Shown piece after piece: positions 47,158-48,269 of a DNA stretch of 48,269 nt. Each line of letters starts with the position of its first letter. Within the stretch, counting starts at the first letter, position 1. Made by a program: the position numbers and the translations under genes. The DNA comes from an uncultured Bartonella sp. (GTDB lineage: Bacteria; Pseudomonadota; Alphaproteobacteria; Rhizobiales; Rhizobiaceae): positions 1 through 48,269 of the forward strand of contig CAMLLT010000002.1 of the NCBI GenBank assembly GCA_946480935.1. Direction: 5' to 3'. The notes beneath the pieces were generated by a model. That model saw nothing but the letters and a program-made list of their open reading frames with translations. It was not told where the DNA came from and made no database searches.

Positions 47158-48158
47158 TAGATCTTGATCTCACCATCATCATCATCATCGCGACGAGAAC
47201 GACGGGAAGAAGGCCGTTCAGGTTCGCCACGCTCATCACGACTATTGCGATCATCACGACTATTGCGATCATCACGCCTATAATCTCTATCGCGGTCGTC
47301 ACGGCGATCACGATTGCCGCGTCTAGAACCTCTATCACGGTCATCACGGTCATCGCGATCATCGCGATCATTGTGGTAGTCACGTTCACTGCGACGTGAA
47401 CCTCTATCACGGTCATCACGGTCATCACGGTCATCACGGTCATCGCGATCATCTCTATCACGTTCACTGCGACGTGAACGGCTACCACGAGACTCATTCG
47501 CATCCGGTTCATCCCGACGACTGCCGCGAACACGGCTATCTACCATGCGATCAAATGAATCACCCTCATCTGGGTCAGGGCTGTTGAAATCAAAATCAGA
47601 AACGTCAACGGATGAATGCGTCGCAAATGCTCTATCATCTTTATAAAATTCCAAGCCAAGCAAGGAACAATTAACGCGTTTTCCAAATGAATTGTTCTGC
47701 GCCCAAATGCGCACAATAGCGTTCACACGGCAGCCTGCATAGAAAATTCTACGGATTTCCAAGTCATCCGTAACATATTCCTTGCGATAGATAAGTTTAG
47801 GCTGGTAACCCTCATTGGCGGTAGCTGAAAGGTAGTACTTATTCTCATAGCCTTCCCAAACTCGATCGTTACCATCCATCTTATCATTGCCGTTTTTCAA
47901 CGGAAGCTTGTCATCGCCAAGCTTGATCTTTCCACGCCATGTTTCCTGAATAATATCATCAACAGCGTCTTCAATATCATTCAAGGCTCTTTCCCCTTCA
48001 CGTGTGTCGGGGTCAATAATAAGATGCGCCGAATATTTTGGTGGCGTATCATTCTTATTCTCTCCGAATGCTACGGGTTTATCGAGGTTTGGGAACGATA
48101 ACCTCACGTTCGCAAGCTTCACATTATATGCATCTGTGCCAGACGTTTTCTCACTCAT
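47157..48158 (-). CDS. DUF2815-like ssDNA-binding protein with RD-repeat C-terminal tail
   Basis: KLANVRLSFPNLDKPVAFGENK...KYSAHLIIDP...; likely start MSEKTSG at 48158 overlapping the upstream stop; acidic DDDDDGEIKI end. Confidence 0.85.
   Translation of the reverse strand: MSEKTSGTDAYNVKLANVRLSFPNLDKPVAFGENKNDTPPKYSAHLIIDPDTREGERALNDIEDAVDDIIQETWRGKIKLGDDKLPLKNGNDKMDGNDRVWEGYENKYYLSATANEGYQPKLIYRKEYVTDDLEIRRIFYAGCRVNAIVRIWAQNNSFGKRVNCSLLGLEFYKDDRAFATHSSVDVSDFDFNSPDPDEGDSFDRMVDSRVRGSRRDEPDANESRGSRSRRSERDRDDRDDRDDRDDRDDRDRGSRRSERDYHNDRDDRDDRDDRDRGSRRGNRDRRDDRDRDYRRDDRNSRDDRNSRDERGEPERPSSRRSRRDDDDDGEIKI
47197..47490. repeat. Low-complexity RD-coding tandem repeats (9-nt TCACGGTCA-type units inside a larger approximately 75-nt duplication)
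   Basis: cggtcatcacggtcatcacggtcatc runs; CCTCTATCACGGTCATCACGG...CACGTTCACTGCGACGTGAAC occurs twice. Confidence 0.85.
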
Positions 48159-48269
48159 CGGAATCTCCTTCATTGAACATATCCATGATTGTTTTTACAG
48201 CGGGTAACTTACTCGATTCATCAACCAGAATGATCGACTTTCTGGTTCGCAATATATGTTTGGGAATAT
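48151..48269 (-). CDS. C-terminus of upstream replication gene (DUF2800-like exonuclease suspected)
   Basis: Open frame from window end: IPKHILRTRKSIILVDESSKLPAVKTIMDMFNEGDSDE*; position before DUF2815 and LVxESxKxPA motif suggest DUF2800. Confidence 0.45.
   Translation of the reverse strand, partial: IPKHILRTRKSIILVDESSKLPAVKTIMDMFNEGDSDE

Noticed and set aside
47240-47480. Possible CRISPR-like or iteron array
   Set aside because: Units are 9 nt, adjacent, with no spacers and in coding frame for Arg/Asp; a protein low-complexity region, not a CRISPR.
47124-47587. + strand ORFs over the RD-repeat region (e.g. His/Gly-rich MNLYHGHHGHHGHHGHRDHLYHVHCD)
   Set aside because: Antisense shadow of the 9-nt repeat coding for the SSB tail; no ribosome-binding site or operon context.
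1-48269. Integrase, repressor, tRNA or rRNA genes
   Set aside because: Looked for but none recognised; temperate lifestyle cannot be claimed from this window. tRNA detection by eye is unreliable, so tRNAscan-SE should be run.

Overview
The window looks like most of a tailed-phage or prophage genome (siphovirus-type, lambda-like head gene order), probably from an alphaproteobacterial host. That host inference rests on a GapR/DUF2312 homologue, a DnaA domain IV-like protein and DUF2163/DUF2793-type tail proteins; the species is not determinable by reading. Layout: (i) about 1-11.46 kb, + strand, tightly packed small accessory genes, mostly of unknown function. These include three separate tandem paralogue pairs, a run of four small membrane proteins, a short XRE-like regulator, DUF3310, GapR/DUF2312, a nonapeptide-repeat protein, a DnaA domain IV-like protein and a DPPY DNA methyltransferase. 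(ii) 11.45-48.27 kb, - strand: lysis cassette (coiled-coil/TM protein, overlapping Rz/Rz1-like spanins, GH108 endolysin with C-terminal TM), a large tail-tip/fibre region with repeat and propeller-like proteins, tail tape measure with an embedded lysozyme-like domain, tail chaperone with a readable -1 frameshift site, lambda-like head genes (E, D, C with nested Nu3-like scaffold, B, W, A, Nu1), then SNF2 helicase, VRR-NUC, family B DNA polymerase, a DUF2815-like ssDNA-binding protein with a long RD-repeat tail, and the C-terminus of a further gene. I saw no integrase, rRNA, tRNA or CRISPR array. Both ends cut through genes. Family assignments are from motif recognition only; no database searches were run.
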